From NCBI GenBank assembly GCA_903874975.1, contig CAIQUL010000085.1, forward strand, positions 1 through 32,311: 32,311 nt of DNA. The letters run 5' to 3'. Origin of the DNA: an uncultured Chthoniobacter sp. (GTDB lineage Bacteria > Verrucomicrobiota > Verrucomicrobiia > Chthoniobacterales > Chthoniobacteraceae). The notes beneath the pieces were generated by a model. It did not search any database and had not been told where the DNA came from. It saw only the letters and a list, made by a program, of their open reading frames with translations. This document shows, piece by piece, positions 8,143-18,158 of this stretch. The stretch's first letter is position 1. Every line of letters begins with the position of its first letter. Position numbers and translations under genes: made by a program.

Positions 8143-10333
8143 GAAACACGTCCTTTTCGTTTGCACCGGAAACATCTGCCGCAGCCCGATGGCGGAGGGG
8201 CTCTTCCGCAACGCGGTGAAAAATCTGCCGGGTTTCGAGATCAGTTCCGCCGGGGTGGCGACGGACTACGGACAGCCGCCGAGCACGCATGCGGTGGAGG
8301 TGCTGCGCACCATAGGGCTGGATATTTCCGACCAGCGCAGCCAGCCGCTGACCGAGGAACTGGCGGAAAAGGCGACCGACATTTTCGTCATGACGCGCGG
8401 CCATCTCGACGCCATCTGCACGTATTTTCCCGAGGCGGCGGAAAAGACGTTTCTCATCCGCGAGTTCGATACAGCCGGCAGCGATCTCGACGTGCCGGAC
8501 CCCATCGGGCTCGGCATCGGCGCCTACCTCGAGTGCCGCGACACCATCCAGCGCAGCCTCCCGGGGCTGCTCCGCTTTCTCCAATCCGCATCTCCAATGA
8601 GCACCACGCAAACCACCACCGCCATCGCCATCGCCCCGACGACCCGCACGCTGCGCATCGCGCTCGGTGCGGATCACGGCGGCTTTGAACTCAAGCAGAC
8701 CGTCCACGCGCACCTCACGAAAAAGGGCTACATCGTCACGGACTTCGGGGCGTTTGCGGCGGACTCGGTGGACTACCCGGATTACGCGGAAACCGTCTGC
8801 CAGCACCTGCTCGCGGGTGAGTCCGATTTCGGCATCCTGTTTTGCAAAAGCGGCATCGGCATGAGCATCGCCGCGAACCGTTTTCCACAGATTCGCGCGG
8901 CTTTGCTCGACAACGCCGCCGAGGCCGCGATCACCCGCCAGCACAACAACGCCAACGTGCTCTGCCTCGCCGCCAATCACGTCGAGCCGAGCGCCGCGCC
9001 GAACATCGTCGAGGCGTTTCTGACCACCGCTTTCGCGGGCGGCCGTCATGAGCGCCGCGTGGAAAAGCTCGACCACCTCGGAACCTCGAACGCCAGCCAT
9101 CCGTCGCTCGAAGTCGGTGATCCCGAAATCTTCCGCGCGATCGAGGCGGAGAAGCGCCGGCAGTTTGAAAACATCGAGCTGATCGCCAGCGAGAACTTCA
9201 CCAGCCGCGCGGTGATGGAGGCCCAGGGTTCGTGTCTCACCAACAAATACGCCGAGGGCTACCCGGGCCGCCGCTGGTACGGCGGGTGCGAGCACGTGGA
9301 TGTGGTGGAGCAGCTCGCCATCGACCGCACGAAGCAGCTCTTCGGCGGCGACCACGTGAACGTCCAGCCGCACTCCGGCTCGCAGGCGAACACGGCCGTC
9401 TATTTCTCCGTGCTCCAGCCCGGCGATCACATCCTGACCATGGACCTCGCGCACGGCGGGCACCTCACGCATGGGCACAAGGCGAATTTCTCCGGGCGTT
9501 TCTACACCGTGACCCACTACGGCGTGAGCCAGAAAGACGAGCGCATCGACTACGACCACCTCGCCGCCGTCGCGCACGAAGTGAAGCCGAAAATGATCAC
9601 CGCCGGCGCCAGTGCCTACCCGCGGATCATTGATTTCCAGCGCATGCGCGAGATCGCCGACAGCGTGGGCGCGTATCTTTTCGTGGATATGGCGCACATC
9701 GCCGGGCTGGTCGCCGCGGGGCTGCACCCGAACCCCGTGCCGCTCGCCGATTTCGTGACCACGACCACGCACAAAAGTCTGCGCGGCCCGCGCGGCGGCC
9801 TCATCATTTGCAAAGCGAAATACGCCAAAGGCATCGACGGTCAGGTCTTCCCTGGCATCCAGGGCGGCCCGCTCGAACACGTCATCGCGGCCAAAGCCGT
9901 GTGCTTCCTCGAAGCGCTCCAGCCGTCCTTTAAGGCCTACGCGCAGCAGGTCGTGAACAACGCCAAGGCGCTCGCCGCCGGCCTCACCAAACACGGCTAC
10001 CGCATCGTCAGCGGCGGCACGGACAACCACCTCATGCTCGTGGATCTCCGCCCGAAAGGTCTCAACGGCAAGATCGCCAGCGACGCGCTCGACCACGCCG
10101 GCATCACCGTGAACAAGAACGGCATCCCCTTTGACACCGAGCCGATCAGCAAAGGCGGCGGCATCCGCGTCGGCACGCCCGCCGTGACCACGCGCGGCAT
10201 GAAGGAGGAGGAGATGATGGAGATCGCCGACCTCATGCACCGCGTGCTCGCGAACATCGAGAACGCCGCCGAGCACGCGAAAGTCCGCGCCGAAGTCCGC
10301 GCGCTGACCTCGCGCTTCGCGCTGCCGGGGTAG
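8141..10333 (+). CDS. Three-enzyme fusion: LMW phosphatase - ribose-5-phosphate isomerase B - serine hydroxymethyltransferase
   Basis: One uninterrupted frame of 730 residues from GTG 8141. (1) Residues 1-150, low-molecular-weight phosphatase: P-loop [12 protein letters not shown] and the aspartate loop VPDPIG. The Ile in the loop suggests phosphotyrosine rather than the phosphoarginine specificity of YwlE, which has Thr there. (2) About 170-315, Rpi[28 protein letters not shown] with the catalytic Cys, HNNANVLCL, and the ending [11 protein letters not shown]. (3) About 325-730, serine hydroxymethyltransferase (GlyA): [26 protein letters not shown] lysine in [13 protein letters not shown] (about K545), [14 protein letters not shown]. 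The SHMT part has no ATG of its own between RpiB and its first motif. An internal ATG at 8597 could start RpiB-SHMT but has no clear ribosome site. Bacillus has these as neighbouring genes ywlE, ywlF, (ywlG), glyA in the same order. Confidence 0.93.
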   Translation: MKHVLFVCTGNICRSPMAEGLFRNAVKNLPGFEISSAGVATDYGQPPSTHAVEVLRTIGLDISDQRSQPLTEELAEKATDIFVMTRGHLDAICTYFPEAAEKTFLIREFDTAGSDLDVPDPIGLGIGAYLECRDTIQRSLPGLLRFLQSASPMSTTQTTTAIAIAPTTRTLRIALGADHGGFELKQTVHAHLTKKGYIVTDFGAFAADSVDYPDYAETVCQHLLAGESDFGILFCKSGIGMSIAANRFPQIRAALLDNAAEAAITRQHNNANVLCLAANHVEPSAAPNIVEAFLTTAFAGGRHERRVEKLDHLGTSNASHPSLEVGDPEIFRAIEAEKRRQFENIELIASENFTSRAVMEAQGSCLTNKYAEGYPGRRWYGGCEHVDVVEQLAIDRTKQLFGGDHVNVQPHSGSQANTAVYFSVLQPGDHILTMDLAHGGHLTHGHKANFSGRFYTVTHYGVSQKDERIDYDHLAAVAHEVKPKMITAGASAYPRIIDFQRMREIADSVGAYLFVDMAHIAGLVAAGLHPNPVPLADFVTTTTHKSLRGPRGGLIICKAKYAKGIDGQVFPGIQGGPLEHVIAAKAVCFLEALQPSFKAYAQQVVNNAKALAAGLTKHGYRIVSGGTDNHLMLVDLRPKGLNGKIASDALDHAGITVNKNGIPFDTEPISKGGGIRVGTPAVTTRGMKEEEMMEIADLMHRVLANIENAAEHAKVRAEVRALTSRFALPG

Positions 10334-10344
10334 AAAATCAGCCG

Positions 10345-10400
10345 GTCATCCTGAGCGGAGTTCCCGGCGGGCGCAGGCGGGCGGGAACGCAGTCGAAGGA
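10345..10400 (+). repeat. TCCTGAGCG...AGTCGAAGGA repeat with an inserted hairpin
   Basis: The flanks GTCATCCTGAGCGGAG (10345-10360) and AGTCGAAGGACCTC (from 10391) look like a dispersed motif GTCATCCTGAGCG-AGTCGAAGGA that I recall from many bacterial genomes. Between them is a hairpin with stem GTTCCCG (10360-10366) / CGGGAAC (10382-10388). It lies 12 bp after the fusion-gene stop and could terminate its transcript, although there is no T-run. Confidence 0.5.
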
Positions 10401-10439
10401 CCTCTAACTTTTCGTGGGCGCAGGCGGTGGGACGAGGCC

Positions 10440-10508
10440 ATGACGAATGAAACCCGCATGACGAATCCTCCGCCATTCGCGACCCCTTCGGGTTTGGTCA
10501 TTCGTCAT
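10440..10508. repeat. Extragenic palindrome, second copy of the ATGACGAA type
   Basis: ATGACGAATGAAACCC (10440-10455) pairs with GGGTTTGGTCATTCGTCAT (10490-10508) with two unpaired bases. An additional ATGACGAAT word lies in the loop. It uses the same word as the element at 486-595 and fills the space between the convergent fusion gene and the next minus-strand gene. Confidence 0.65.
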
Positions 10509-10515
10509 TCCCGCC

Positions 10516-11196
10516 TCAATCCCGCCGCGCCAGCACCTGATGCGATTGCGTCGTTTTCACGATGCTCTCCGCCGGCAAGATGCCGCGCCAGACGGTGCCG
10601 GGATACACCACCGAGCGCCGTCCGATCAGCGAGCCGGGGTTGATCACGGAGTTGCAGCCGATCTCCGCGCGGTCGCCGATCACCGCCCCGAATTTTTTCA
10701 ACCCCGTCGGCGCCAGTCCGTCCGCCGTGGCGATGGTGATTTCGCTGTGGTCGAGCTTCACGTTGGAGAGAATCACGCCCGCGCCGAGGTGCCCGCGGTA
10801 GCCGATGATCGAGTCGCCCACGTAGTTGAAATGCGGGATCTGCGCCTCGTCGAAGATGATCGAATTTTTGAACTCGCACGAGTTTCCCAGCACGCAGCCT
10901 GAGCCGACGATGACGTTCTCGCGGATGTAGCAGCCGTTGCGGATTTCGCAATTCTCGCCGATCCACGCCGGCCCTTTGATCATCGCGCCCTGCTCGATGA
11001 CCGTCCCCTCGCCGATAAACACCGCGCCGCTGATGAACGGCTTGCCGACGAGCCGCCCGTGAATCCCCGGCTTCAGGCGAAATTGCAGGTAGCTGGTGAT
11101 CTGCTTCAGCGCGTCCCACACGTTGACGGCGTTTTCAAAAAGCATCCGGTGCTCGGTGTGTGTGAGGTCGAGGTAATCGGCGGGCGCGAAGGTCAT
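10516..11196 (-). CDS. Left-handed beta-helix (hexapeptide repeat) transferase-like protein
   Basis: 226 residues from the ATG at 11196, chosen over an in-frame upstream ATG at 11238 because a -10 box lies between them. After an N-terminal segment (YLDLTHTEHRMLFENAVNVWDALKQI) the rest is hexapeptide repeats: GAVFIGEGTVIEQGAMIKGPAWIGENCEIRNG, VIVGSGCVLGNSCEFKNSII, and AVIGDRAEIGCNSVINPGSLIG. This is the parallel left-handed beta-helix of sugar-nucleotide acyltransferases and the C-terminal half of GlmU-type enzymes. No N-terminal nucleotidyltransferase domain is present. The substrate cannot be named; an acyl- or acetyltransferase on a sugar nucleotide is likely. Confidence 0.82.
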   Translation of the reverse strand: MTFAPADYLDLTHTEHRMLFENAVNVWDALKQITSYLQFRLKPGIHGRLVGKPFISGAVFIGEGTVIEQGAMIKGPAWIGENCEIRNGCYIRENVIVGSGCVLGNSCEFKNSIIFDEAQIPHFNYVGDSIIGYRGHLGAGVILSNVKLDHSEITIATADGLAPTGLKKFGAVIGDRAEIGCNSVINPGSLIGRRSVVYPGTVWRGILPAESIVKTTQSHQVLARRD

Positions 11197-11205
11197 GGCG
11201 CGGCG

Positions 11206-11234
11206 TTTATAGGGGCCGCTGCGATGGGCGGCAA
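11206..11234 (-). promoter_or_regulatory. Promoter for the beta-helix gene, very close to the start codon
   Basis: On the minus strand TTGCCG (11234-11229) and TATAAA (11211-11206) are 17 bp apart. The -10 box ends only 9 bp before the ATG at 11196, so the transcript would have almost no leader. Confidence 0.5.
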
Positions 11235-11248
11235 ACATTAGGTGCCAC

Positions 11249-11260
11249 GCCCGCGCGGGC
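11249..11260 (-). terminator. Possible GC hairpin after livG
   Basis: GCCCGCGCGGGC is a perfect 12-bp palindrome starting 6 nt after the livG stop codon. It has no loop to speak of and no T-run, so its role as terminator is weakly supported. Confidence 0.25.
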
Positions 11261-11265
11261 CACAG

Positions 11266-12039
11266 CTACTCCTCCTCTTTCCCGAGGTACGCCGCGATGA
11301 CTTTCGGATTCGCGCGGATTTCGGCCGGCGTGCCTTCGGCGATCTTCCGCCCGTAGTCGAGGACGTTGATCCGCTGGCAGATGCCCATGACCACTTTCAT
11401 GTCGTGCTCCACAAGCAGCACGGCACAGCCGAATTTTTCCTGGGTGAAACGGATGAGCTTCATCAGCTCGGCCTTCTCCGTGGGGTTCATGCCGGCGGCG
11501 GGTTCGTCGAGCAGCAGGAGCTTCGGCCGGGTCGCGAGGGCGCGGACGATTTCGAGGCGGCGCTGGTCGCCGTAGGGCAGGCTCTTGCACGCGGCGTCGC
11601 GCTCGGCGGTGAGGCCGAAGATTTCCAGCAGCTCCATGACCTTGGCGTCGATCTCGCGCTCTTCGGCGGCAAACTTCGGCCCGCGCGCCAGCGCGTGCGA
11701 GATGCCGTGGCGGAGGTGCATGTTGCAGGCCGTGCGGACGTTGTCGAAGACGCTCAGGGACGGAAACAGCCGGATGTTTTGGAAGGTCCGCGCGATGCCG
11801 CGGGCGGTGATCTTATAGGGCCGGTGGCCGACCACGGATTTGCCGGCAAAACTGATCTGCCCCGCGGTGGGCTCATACACGCCGGTGATGAGATTGAAGA
11901 CCGTGGTCTTGCCCGCGCCGTTCGGGCCGATGAGGCCGATGAGTTCGCCCTCGCCGATGGTGAAAGAGAGGTCGCCCACGGCTTTCAGGCCGCCGAACTG
12001 CACGGTCACGTTGTCGAGCTGGAGTAGCGGCGCACTCAT
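11266..12039 (-). CDS. livG: Branched-chain amino-acid type ABC transporter ATPase
   Basis: 257 residues from the ATG at 12039. Walker A is GPNGAGKTT, the Q-loop is ARTFQNIRLF, the signature is LPYGDQRRLEI (usually SYGQQRRLEI), Walker B is LLLLDEPAAGMNPTE, and the switch histidine is in LLVEHDMKVVM. The insertion after FPSLSVFDNV and the ending LGKEEE are typical of LivG rather than LivF. It is the cytoplasmic motor of a hydrophobic amino-acid (HAAT family) importer, with the LivM, LivH and LivK genes just upstream. A long palindromic spacer separates it from livM. The second ATPase, LivF, is not in the window. Confidence 0.93.
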   Translation of the reverse strand: MSAPLLQLDNVTVQFGGLKAVGDLSFTIGEGELIGLIGPNGAGKTTVFNLITGVYEPTAGQISFAGKSVVGHRPYKITARGIARTFQNIRLFPSLSVFDNVRTACNMHLRHGISHALARGPKFAAEEREIDAKVMELLEIFGLTAERDAACKSLPYGDQRRLEIVRALATRPKLLLLDEPAAGMNPTEKAELMKLIRFTQEKFGCAVLLVEHDMKVVMGICQRINVLDYGRKIAEGTPAEIRANPKVIAAYLGKEEE

Positions 12040-12045
12040 GGTTTG

Positions 12046-12202
12046 GTCCACGAAAGGCACGAAACGACACGCAAGGTTCCCCTGCCGGCCGGCTTTTCGC
12101 CAATTCCGTAATTCCGTCCACTCTGCTCCGTGAAAGGCAGGACGGAATTACGGAAGGCGGCGGTCTTCCGCCTTTCGAGCCTTTCCGGGCCTTTCGTGGA
12201 CA
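12046..12202. repeat. Nested extragenic palindromes between livM and livG
   Basis: Three nested or adjacent dyads fill this spacer. The outer arms are GTCCACGAAAGGCACGAAA (12046-12064) and TTTCCGGGCCTTTCGTGGAC (12182-12201), imperfect. The inner arms are CCGTAATTCCGTCC (12106-12119) and GGACGGAATTACGG (12140-12153), perfect. A compact hairpin follows, AAGGCGG (12154-12160) / CCGCCTT (12168-12174). It sits inside the liv operon, so it could lower expression of livG relative to the permeases, or it may simply be an inserted repeat. Confidence 0.75.
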
Positions 12203-12214
12203 TGATTTTTTCCC

Positions 12215-13195
12215 TCATTGCAGGCGTTGGTTGCGCTTGCCGGTGAAGTTTCCAAACAGCCCCTGCGGCCGGGTGAGCATGAGGATGATGAGGAGCAGCG
12301 AGTAAAGGATCATGCGGTTTTCGGCGACCTGCTGCAGCCAGTCGGGGAGCCATTCGTAGTGGGCAACTTTGCGCAGCAACTCGGGCAGGATGGTCAGCAA
12401 GGTCGCGGCGACGACGACGCCGGCGGTGTTGCCCATGCCGCCGAGGATGACCATGACGACGATGTCCACGGAGCGCAGGAAGTTGAAGCCTTCGGGGTGA
12501 ATGAACTGTTTGAAATGCGCGTAAAGCCCGCCCGCGATGCCGGCGAAAAACGCGGCGAGGACGAAGGCGAGCACTTTGTATTTCGTGGTGTTGATACCCA
12601 TCGCCTCGGCAGCGATTTCGTCGTCGCGCACGGCGAGAAAGCCGCGGCCGTAGGTGGAGCCGACGAGGTTCAGCACGACGTAAATCGTGATCGCGGCAAA
12701 GGCGAAGGTCCAAAAGAAGTTCGTGTGCAGTTCCATCCCACCGAGCCCGCGCTGCGCGCCGAGCGGCTCGGCGTTTTGGATCACGCCTTTGATGATCTCG
12801 TTGAAACCGAGCGTCACGATCGCGAGGTAGTCGCCCTTTAAGCGCAGCGACGGCACCCCGACGAGCAACCCCGACAGCGCTGCGCCGAGTCCGCCGCCGA
12901 GCAGCGCCAGCACAAAGACCGTGGTGGTGCTGAGCGTGCCGGAACCGATGGAGGAGCCGTATTTCAACGTCAGCCACGAGGACGCATACGCGCCGACCGC
13001 CATGAAGCCCGCGTGCCCGAGCGAGAACTGGCCGGTGTAGCCGTTCACGAGGTTCAGGCTGACGGCGAGGATGATGTTGATCCCGATGCCGATGAGGATG
13101 TCGAAGTAGTACGGGCTGATCCCGCCCGCGACATGCGAGAGTCCCGCGCAGACGAGGAGCGCGCTGAGCAGCAGGATTTTCGAGCGCTCGATCAT
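12215..13195 (-). CDS. livM: Branched-chain amino-acid type ABC permease LivM
   Basis: 326 residues from the ATG at 13195, directly after the LivH stop (TAAATG, no gap). About eight to nine membrane helices. The LivM family motif is NLVNGYTGQFSLGHAGFMAVGAY near residue 50; also GVPSLRLKGDYLAIVTLGFNEI, then FLAVRDDEIAAEAMGINTTKYKVLAF (the EAA-like loop that docks on the ATPase), and near the C-terminus ILMLTRPQGLFG. Inner-membrane channel subunit paired with LivH. Confidence 0.95.
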   Translation of the reverse strand: MIERSKILLLSALLVCAGLSHVAGGISPYYFDILIGIGINIILAVSLNLVNGYTGQFSLGHAGFMAVGAYASSWLTLKYGSSIGSGTLSTTTVFVLALLGGGLGAALSGLLVGVPSLRLKGDYLAIVTLGFNEIIKGVIQNAEPLGAQRGLGGMELHTNFFWTFAFAAITIYVVLNLVGSTYGRGFLAVRDDEIAAEAMGINTTKYKVLAFVLAAFFAGIAGGLYAHFKQFIHPEGFNFLRSVDIVVMVILGGMGNTAGVVVAATLLTILPELLRKVAHYEWLPDWLQQVAENRMILYSLLLIILMLTRPQGLFGNFTGKRNQRLQ

Positions 13196-14134
13196 TTACA
13201 CTTTCTCCCTTTCCGAAGTTCCGAGCAGTCCGGTTGGTTTGACGATCAGAATGAGGATGAGCACGCCGAAGACGATGGCGTCGCGATAGTTCGGGCTGAT
13301 GTAGCCCACGACGAGAGCCTCGATGAGGCCGATCAAAATTCCGCCGAGCGCCGCGCCCGGCAGGTTGCCGATGCCGCCCAGGACCGCGGCGACGAAAGCT
13401 TTCAGGCCGGCGTTCACGCCCATGAGCGGGTCGATGGACGGCTGCTGGATCGAGATCAGAATCCCGGCCGCACCCGCCAGCGCCGAACCGAGGCCAAAGG
13501 TGAACGAGATGATCACGTCGTTATTGATGCCCATGAGCGAGGCCGCGACGGGGTTGAACGACAGGGCGCGCATGGCCATGCCGAGCTTGGTCTTCATGAC
13601 GACGTAGCGCAGGACGAAAAGCAGCAGCAGGGTGATACCGAAGACGAGGACTTGCGAAACGGTGATCGTGAGCCCGGAGATCGCGCCCCACGATTCGGGA
13701 ATCTCCAGCGCGCGGTCGGTGATGAGTTCCGGGAACGATTGCGGATTCGCCCCGAAGACCAACTGCCCGGCGTTTTCCAAAAAAAGCGACACGCCGATCG
13801 CGGTGATCAGCACCGTCAGTTTTGGCCGGTCTCGCAGCGGCCGGTAGCAGAGCTTTTCAATGACGATGCCGATGATCGCACAAAGCACCATCGCCACGAC
13901 CAGCACCGCGAACATCCCCGGATACGAAGGCCCGGTGCCGAACAGCGCTAGCGTCTTTGGCCCGATGTAAAACCCCGCGAACGCCCCGAGCATGAAGACG
14001 TCGCCATGCGCGAAATTGATGAACCGCAGCACCCCGAAAACCATCGTGTAACCCAGCGCGATGAGCGCGTAGATCGAGCCTTGCGAAAGCCCGTTCAGGA
14101 GCTGCTGGACGAATTCGAGGAGCTTGTCGACCAT
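13196..14134 (-). CDS. livH: Branched-chain amino-acid type ABC permease LivH
   Basis: 312 residues from the ATG at 14134. Family motifs: NGLSQGSIYALIALGYTMVFGVLRFINFAHGDVFMLGAF near the N-terminus and MRALSFNPVAASLMGINNDVIISFTF in the ATPase-docking loop, then GLKAFVAAVLGGIGNLPGAALGG. Multiple membrane helices. It forms the channel with LivM; the two are translationally coupled, with the livH stop abutting the livM start. livK lies 33 bp upstream. Confidence 0.95.
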   Translation of the reverse strand: MVDKLLEFVQQLLNGLSQGSIYALIALGYTMVFGVLRFINFAHGDVFMLGAFAGFYIGPKTLALFGTGPSYPGMFAVLVVAMVLCAIIGIVIEKLCYRPLRDRPKLTVLITAIGVSLFLENAGQLVFGANPQSFPELITDRALEIPESWGAISGLTITVSQVLVFGITLLLLFVLRYVVMKTKLGMAMRALSFNPVAASLMGINNDVIISFTFGLGSALAGAAGILISIQQPSIDPLMGVNAGLKAFVAAVLGGIGNLPGAALGGILIGLIEALVVGYISPNYRDAIVFGVLILILIVKPTGLLGTSEREKV

Positions 14135-14167
14135 GCGCGCGGCGGTCTCGTTTGCGGACGCCGCCGC

Positions 14168-15286
14168 TTACGGAGCGACGGTCTGGACAAACTGGAAGCC
14201 GCCGCCGCCGATGCCGAGAATCACCGCGGGCTTCGTGGCGTTGCGTTTCTCGTCGAGCGTGATCGAGCCGGTGATGCCGGCGTGGGCTTTGGTCGCCGCG
14301 ATGGCGTCGCGCAGTTTCTCGCTTTCCGTGGTTCCCGCCTTTTTGATCGCCGCGGCCAGAATCATCACGCTGTCGTAGCCGAGCGCCGCCATGTCGTCGG
14401 GCGTCTCGTTGTTGTACTTGGCCTTATACTTCTTCACGAACCCCTGCACCGCCTCGCTCTTGTCGTCCGCGCTGAAGTGGCAGGAGAAAAACGACCCGTC
14501 GAGCGAGTTGCCCGCGACCTTCAGCAGCGAGTCGCCGACCCAGCCGTCGCCGCCGAGCAGCGGAACCTTGATGCCGAGCAGCCGCGCCTGTTTTCCGATC
14601 AGCGAAACCTCGCCGTAATAGCCCGGAAGGAAGATCGCCTCAGGCTTCGCGGCTTTGATCGAGGTGAGCTGCGCTTTGAAATCCTTGTCGCCGGTGCTGT
14701 AGCTGGACTCCTTCACGACGGTGCCGCCGCCTTTGAGCAAGGCTTCCTTAAACGCCTGCGCGAGACCGATGGAGTAGTCGGATTTCACATCCGTCAGGAC
14801 GGCCACTTTTTTCCAGCCCTTCGACTGCGCAAACTTCGCCATCACGCTCCCTTGGAAGGGATCAATGAAGCAGACGCGGAAAATGTAGTCGCCGATTTCC
14901 GTGACCTTTTGGTTGGTGGAGGCGGGCGAGATCATCGGAATCTTGCTCTGCTGGCAGATCGGCGCCGCCTCGAGCGATCGGCTCGACGCGACCTCGCCCA
15001 GCACCGCGACCACTTTGTCCTGCGCAATCAGCTTCCGCACGATCGTCGCCGGCTGGCCCGCCTGCGACTGGTCGTCCTCCGTGATCAGCTTCAGCTTTTT
15101 CCCGAGCACGCCACCCGCCGCGTTGATTTCATCGAACGCGAGCTGCGTGCCTTTGTGCGAGGACTGGCCAAAGCTCGCGCTCCCGCCGGTCAGCGAGGCA
15201 AACTCGCCGATCTTGATTTCATCCTGCGCCAGCACGGCGGAGGCGAGGAGGGTGAGTGCGAGGGAGAAAATGAGCGGGCGTTTCAT
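14168..15286 (-). CDS. livK: Periplasmic amino-acid binding protein of the Liv transporter
   Basis: 372 residues from the ATG at 15286. The N-terminus is a signal peptide (MKRPLIFSLALTLLASAVLA, cut before QDE). The mature protein is a type I periplasmic-binding fold: IKIGEFASLTGGSASFGQSSHKGTQLAFDEINAAGGVLGKKL, then IPMISPASTN, FIDPFQGSVMAKFA and DMAALGYDSVMILAAAIKKAG. This is the Leu/Ile/Val-binding family; the exact ligand (amino acid, urea or short amide) cannot be told from motifs. It is first in the livKHMG cluster, which fits the high expression usual for binding proteins. Confidence 0.94.
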   Translation of the reverse strand: MKRPLIFSLALTLLASAVLAQDEIKIGEFASLTGGSASFGQSSHKGTQLAFDEINAAGGVLGKKLKLITEDDQSQAGQPATIVRKLIAQDKVVAVLGEVASSRSLEAAPICQQSKIPMISPASTNQKVTEIGDYIFRVCFIDPFQGSVMAKFAQSKGWKKVAVLTDVKSDYSIGLAQAFKEALLKGGGTVVKESSYSTGDKDFKAQLTSIKAAKPEAIFLPGYYGEVSLIGKQARLLGIKVPLLGGDGWVGDSLLKVAGNSLDGSFFSCHFSADDKSEAVQGFVKKYKAKYNNETPDDMAALGYDSVMILAAAIKKAGTTESEKLRDAIAATKAHAGITGSITLDEKRNATKPAVILGIGGGGFQFVQTVAP

Positions 15287-15294
15287 AGCCGCGG

Positions 15295-15323
15295 AGGCTA
15301 AGGATCGAGCGCGGGCAATTCAA
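15295..15323 (-). promoter_or_regulatory. Weak promoter candidate for livK
   Basis: On the minus strand TTGAAT (15323-15318), 17 bp, then TAGCCT (15300-15295). The -10 box is poor. It would end 8 bp before the livK ATG, leaving almost no leader. Confidence 0.3.
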
Positions 15324-15486
15324 CGGCCAATTTACGGTCGGATGGGCGCAGCGGGATGGTTTGGTCTGATCGAAAGAACTCTTTTGCCTGCGGCACAAAC
15401 TGCGTTTGGATGGTGCACTGCCGGAACCGCTCCCTGCATCTCGTTACTCATTAACAATTACTCATCACCGCTCCCACTTCCGCTCG

Positions 15487-16104
15487 ATGCCTCACCCAGA
15501 CTCACCCACCGCTTTCCTTTTCGACATCGGCAATGTCATCGTGCGCTTCGACTTTTCGCTGGCCCTCAAACGGGTGGCGGCGGAGAGCGAGGTGCATGAT
15601 CCAGTGGAGGTGCTGGCGCGGATTGATCGCGTGAAGGTGGCGTATGAGGACGGGCAGATCGACCGCGGGGCGTTTCTCGCGGCGGCGTTCGATGTCCTGC
15701 GCTACCGGGGCACGGAGGCGGCGTTCATCGCGGCGTGGGAGGAAATCTTTGAGCCGAATCCGCCGATGATCGCGCTCATCGAACGGCTCCACGGGCGTTT
15801 CCCGCTGTTTCTGCTGAGCAATATCGGCGACATCCATCGCGATTACCTTTTCCGCACCTATCCGATCTTCGCGCGCTTTACCGCCGGCACCTACAGCTAC
15901 GCCGCCCGCGCCTCGAAGCCGGGCCCGGAGATTTACCAGCACGCCATCCGCACGCACGGCCTCGACCCCGCGCGCACGGTTTTCATCGACGACCTGCTGC
16001 CGAATATCACCACCGCGCGCGCGCTCGGTTTCCACGCGCACCACTACCACCACGACCGGCACGCCGAATTGGAGGCCGAACTCGCCGCGCTCGGGATCGC
16101 GTAG
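15487..16104 (+). CDS. HAD-family hydrolase, YihX-like
   Basis: 205 residues from the ATG at 15487; an earlier in-frame ATG at 15406 would add a non-homologous leader. HAD motif I is FLFDIGNVIVRFD, in which the usual second Asp of DxD is Gly, as in the YihX / glucose-1-phosphatase-like group. Motif II is FLLSNIG, motif III SKPGPEIYQHA, motif IV FIDDLLPNI. The cap is helical (subfamily IA). A cytoplasmic sugar-phosphate phosphatase is likely; the substrate is not determined. It converges on the lipoprotein-lepA pair with only 9 bp between stops. Confidence 0.88.
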   Translation: MPHPDSPTAFLFDIGNVIVRFDFSLALKRVAAESEVHDPVEVLARIDRVKVAYEDGQIDRGAFLAAAFDVLRYRGTEAAFIAAWEEIFEPNPPMIALIERLHGRFPLFLLSNIGDIHRDYLFRTYPIFARFTAGTYSYAARASKPGPEIYQHAIRTHGLDPARTVFIDDLLPNITTARALGFHAHHYHHDRHAELEAELAALGIA

Positions 16105-16113
16105 GCGGCGCGC

Positions 16114-16292
16114 TCAGCGCTCGTTCCGGTGATCCGGCTTGTCCGGGCTGCGGCTCTCCGGCGCCCCATATATCCGCCGGTTGGCGCCATCTTCCGGTTT
16201 GACCCAGCCGGTGTTGAAAAAGGCGCGGTCGTCGCTGTCCGTCGCGCATCCGCCGAGGAGCAGCGCGACCGCGAGCAGGGCGAGCGCGCGCA

Positions 16293-16293
<1 letters not shown>
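16114..16293 (-). CDS. Tiny lipoprotein overlapping the lepA stop
   Basis: 59 residues. The start ATG (16293-16291) shares one base with the lepA stop (TGATG). The protein is MRALALLAVALLLGGC, a complete lipoprotein signal with lipobox LGGC, followed by a 43-residue charged tail (ATDSDDRAFFNTGWVKPEDG...). Small lipoproteins with a FFNTGWVKPED-like segment have no known function. Overlap with lepA implies translational coupling. Confidence 0.7.
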
Positions 16294-18089
<1,796 letters not shown>

Positions 18090-18102
18090 GAAAAGGGCCG
18101 GG

Positions 18103-18131
18103 AATATGGGGGGCTGTCCCGCGCCGGTCAA
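18103..18131 (-). promoter_or_regulatory. Promoter for lepA with a very short leader
   Basis: On the minus strand TTGACC (18131-18126), 17 bp, CATATT (18108-18103). The -10 box ends 13 bp before the lepA ATG, so transcription would start about 7 nt before the start codon. Confidence 0.5.
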
Positions 18132-18158
18132 CAGGTCATCCCGCCCGCGCCTGCCCGC

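Noticed and set aside
7799-10276. Long minus-strand open frame opposite the three-enzyme fusion
   Set aside because: No motif, composition typical of a shadow frame, and the opposite strand encodes three intact enzymes.
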